From Melastoma dodecandrum (lineage: Eukaryota; Streptophyta; Magnoliopsida; Myrtales; Melastomataceae): a stretch of 64,000 nucleotides of DNA. Position numbers and translations under genes: made by a program. The stretch lies in contig JARUPY010000414.1 of assembly GCA_029817715.1 (NCBI GenBank), positions 1 to 64,000 on the forward strand, written 5' to 3'. Each line of letters begins with the position of its first letter. The first letter of the stretch is position 1. Below, in pieces: positions 62,854-64,000 of the stretch. The notes beneath the pieces are model-generated. The model searched no databases. It was not told where the DNA came from and saw only the letters and a program-made list of their open reading frames with translations.

Positions 62854-63994
62854 GTGCGATTCCACGCGAACCGTGACGTCTTCAGCGACGCGGTCTCGTT
62901 CGCGGTCCGTCTGCTGCCGCAGCGCACGACGCTGCCGATCCTCTCGGGCGTGCTGATCGAGACCACGGACGACGGCCTCTCGCTGTCCTCCTTCGACTAC
63001 GAGGTCAGCGCCCGCGTCCGCATCGACGCGCAGGTCGAGGAGCCCGGCAGGGTGCTCGTCTCCGGCCGGTTGCTCGCGGACATCGCGAACCGGCTCCCCA
63101 ACCTCCCGGTGGAGGTCTCGACGCAGGAGAACCGCGTCCTCGTGAGCGCGGGCAGCGCCCGGTTCACGCTGCTCTCCATGCCCGTCGCGGAATACCCGAG
63201 CCTCCCGGCGATCGGCGAGTCCACCGGGGTGGTTCCGGCGGGCACCTTCTCCGGCGCGATCGCGCAGGTCGTCGTCGCCGCCTCCCGCGACGACGTGACC
63301 CCCGTCATCACCGGCGTGCAGCTCGAGGCGACGAGCGGCTCGATCTCCCTGACCGCCACCGACCGGTACCGGGTCGCCGTGCGCGAGCTGCCGTGGAACG
63401 GCGGCGACGGCGAGCCGGTGAGCGCGCTCGTCCCCGCGAGGACCCTGCAGGAGGTCGGCCGCACCTTCGCCGGCACCGGGGACGTCAGCATCGGCATCAC
63501 GAGGGGCGGCGACCGCGAGCTCATCGCGTTCTCCTCCGACCGGCGCACGGTCACCTCGCTGCTCATCAAGGGCAACTTCCCTCCGGTGAAGCGCCTGTTT
63601 CCCCGACACCACCGAGCACTCGGCGGTGATCGGCACCGCCGAGCTCGTCGAGGCGACCCGGCGCGTGCAGCTGGTCCTCGAGCGCGAGGCCGCGCTCCGC
63701 TACTCCTTCACCGCAGACGGGCTGACGCTCGAGGCCGCCGGGTCGGAGCAGGCGCAGGCCTCCGAGCAGCTCGACGCGGTCCTCTCCGGCGACGACATCG
63801 TCGTGTCGCTGAAGCCCCAGTTCCTCCTGGACGGGCTCTCGGGAGTCCACACGGACTTCGTGCGAATCTCGTTCACGAGGACTGAGAACCCGAACAAGCC
63901 GGGTCCGGTGCTGATCAGCGGCCAGAAGTCGAAGGACGACGCGGGGAGCGAGGAGTTCCGCTACCTGCTCCAGCCGAACCTCCTGCTGCGCTGA
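62854..63994 (+). CDS. dnaN: DNA polymerase III beta sliding clamp, one-base insertion
   Basis: Ring-shaped processivity clamp. From a GTG at 62854 it reads VRFHANRDVFSDAVSFAVRL, LPQRTTLPILSGVLIETTDD and SLTATDRYRVAVRELPWNGG, with LLIKGNFPPVKRLFP. An extra T in 63598-63600 shifts the frame there. The corrected continuation reads HSAVIGTAELVEATRRVQLV, HTDFVRISFTRTENPNKPGP and EFRYLLQPNLLLR, ending with TGA at 63992-63994. Corrected length 379 residues. The window ends six bases later. Confidence 0.96.
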
Positions 63995-64000
63995 TCCTCG

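Overview
The window looks like the left flank of the replication origin of a high-GC actinomycete, most likely a Microbacteriaceae-type organism. The evidence is the very GC-rich codon use, the order dnaN-dnaA/rpmH-rnpA-yidD-yidC-jag-rsmG-parA-parB, a C50-carotenoid gene set (crtB-crtI-crtYe-crtYf-UbiA elongase), and a dnaK-grpE-dnaJ-hspR operon with a HAIR-type operator. The origin lies near 62.4-62.85 kb. Most genes to its left are on the minus strand, so they are transcribed in the direction of the leftward replication fork.

Layout from left to right. 1-1.6 kb: end of a folate operon (folP, folB, folK). 1.6-7.5 kb: a badly damaged accessory stretch with unidentified fragments, an SfnG-like flavin monooxygenase interrupted by a 41-G run, a nitroreductase, a type I phosphodiesterase/phosphatase, and a divergent TetR regulator/aldo-keto reductase pair around a nested palindromic operator. 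7.6-13.8 kb: chaperones clpB, hspR, dnaJ, grpE, dnaK. 14-16.8 kb: a rhomboid-like protein that appears to lack both catalytic residues, an MFS transporter and a DUF427 protein. 16.85-21.5 kb: C50 carotenoid genes and idi. 21.5-29 kb: dcd, tRNA-Gly(CCC), small membrane and DUF proteins, a PIF1-like helicase, a CopD/CtaG-like membrane protein, HU, and rpsN-rpmG-rpmB. 29.2-32.2 kb: a Fur/Zur regulator with a zinc ABC transporter (znuBCA) behind a Zur-type box. 32.4-35.8 kb: a three-gene 2-oxoacid dehydrogenase. 36-41.8 kb: a holin-family membrane protein, a small helical protein paired with an alpha/beta hydrolase, purB, an SGNH-GAF protein and two membrane proteins. 41.9-47 kb: dnaB, rplI, rpsR, ssb, rpsF and a CCA-adding enzyme homologue. 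47.1-52.4 kb: a secreted DUF6049-like protein, murJ, trxB and trxA. 52.5-55.6 kb: an aminotransferase, a D-Ala-D-Ala-ligase-family ATP-grasp enzyme and ComB. 55.6-64 kb: parB, parA, rsmG, jag, yidC, yidD, rnpA, rpmH, dnaA, oriC and dnaN.

Two themes run through the window. First, conserved and essential genes carry frameshifts that are almost all single inserted bases in short homopolymers, and the first 7.5 kb is far worse. This points to sequence or assembly error more than gene decay, and coordinates of such genes cover the full span. Second, many intergenic gaps hold near-perfect inverted repeats with 14-28 bp arms. They fall into a few sequence families (units AGCAGGAAGAA or AGCAGGCT; CACGGAT-AGGGGATCCG; GTAGGACGCGGAGTC). 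They share architecture, often have GCAC close to their ends, and in one case form the end of a coding sequence. They are the best candidate here for something not yet described.
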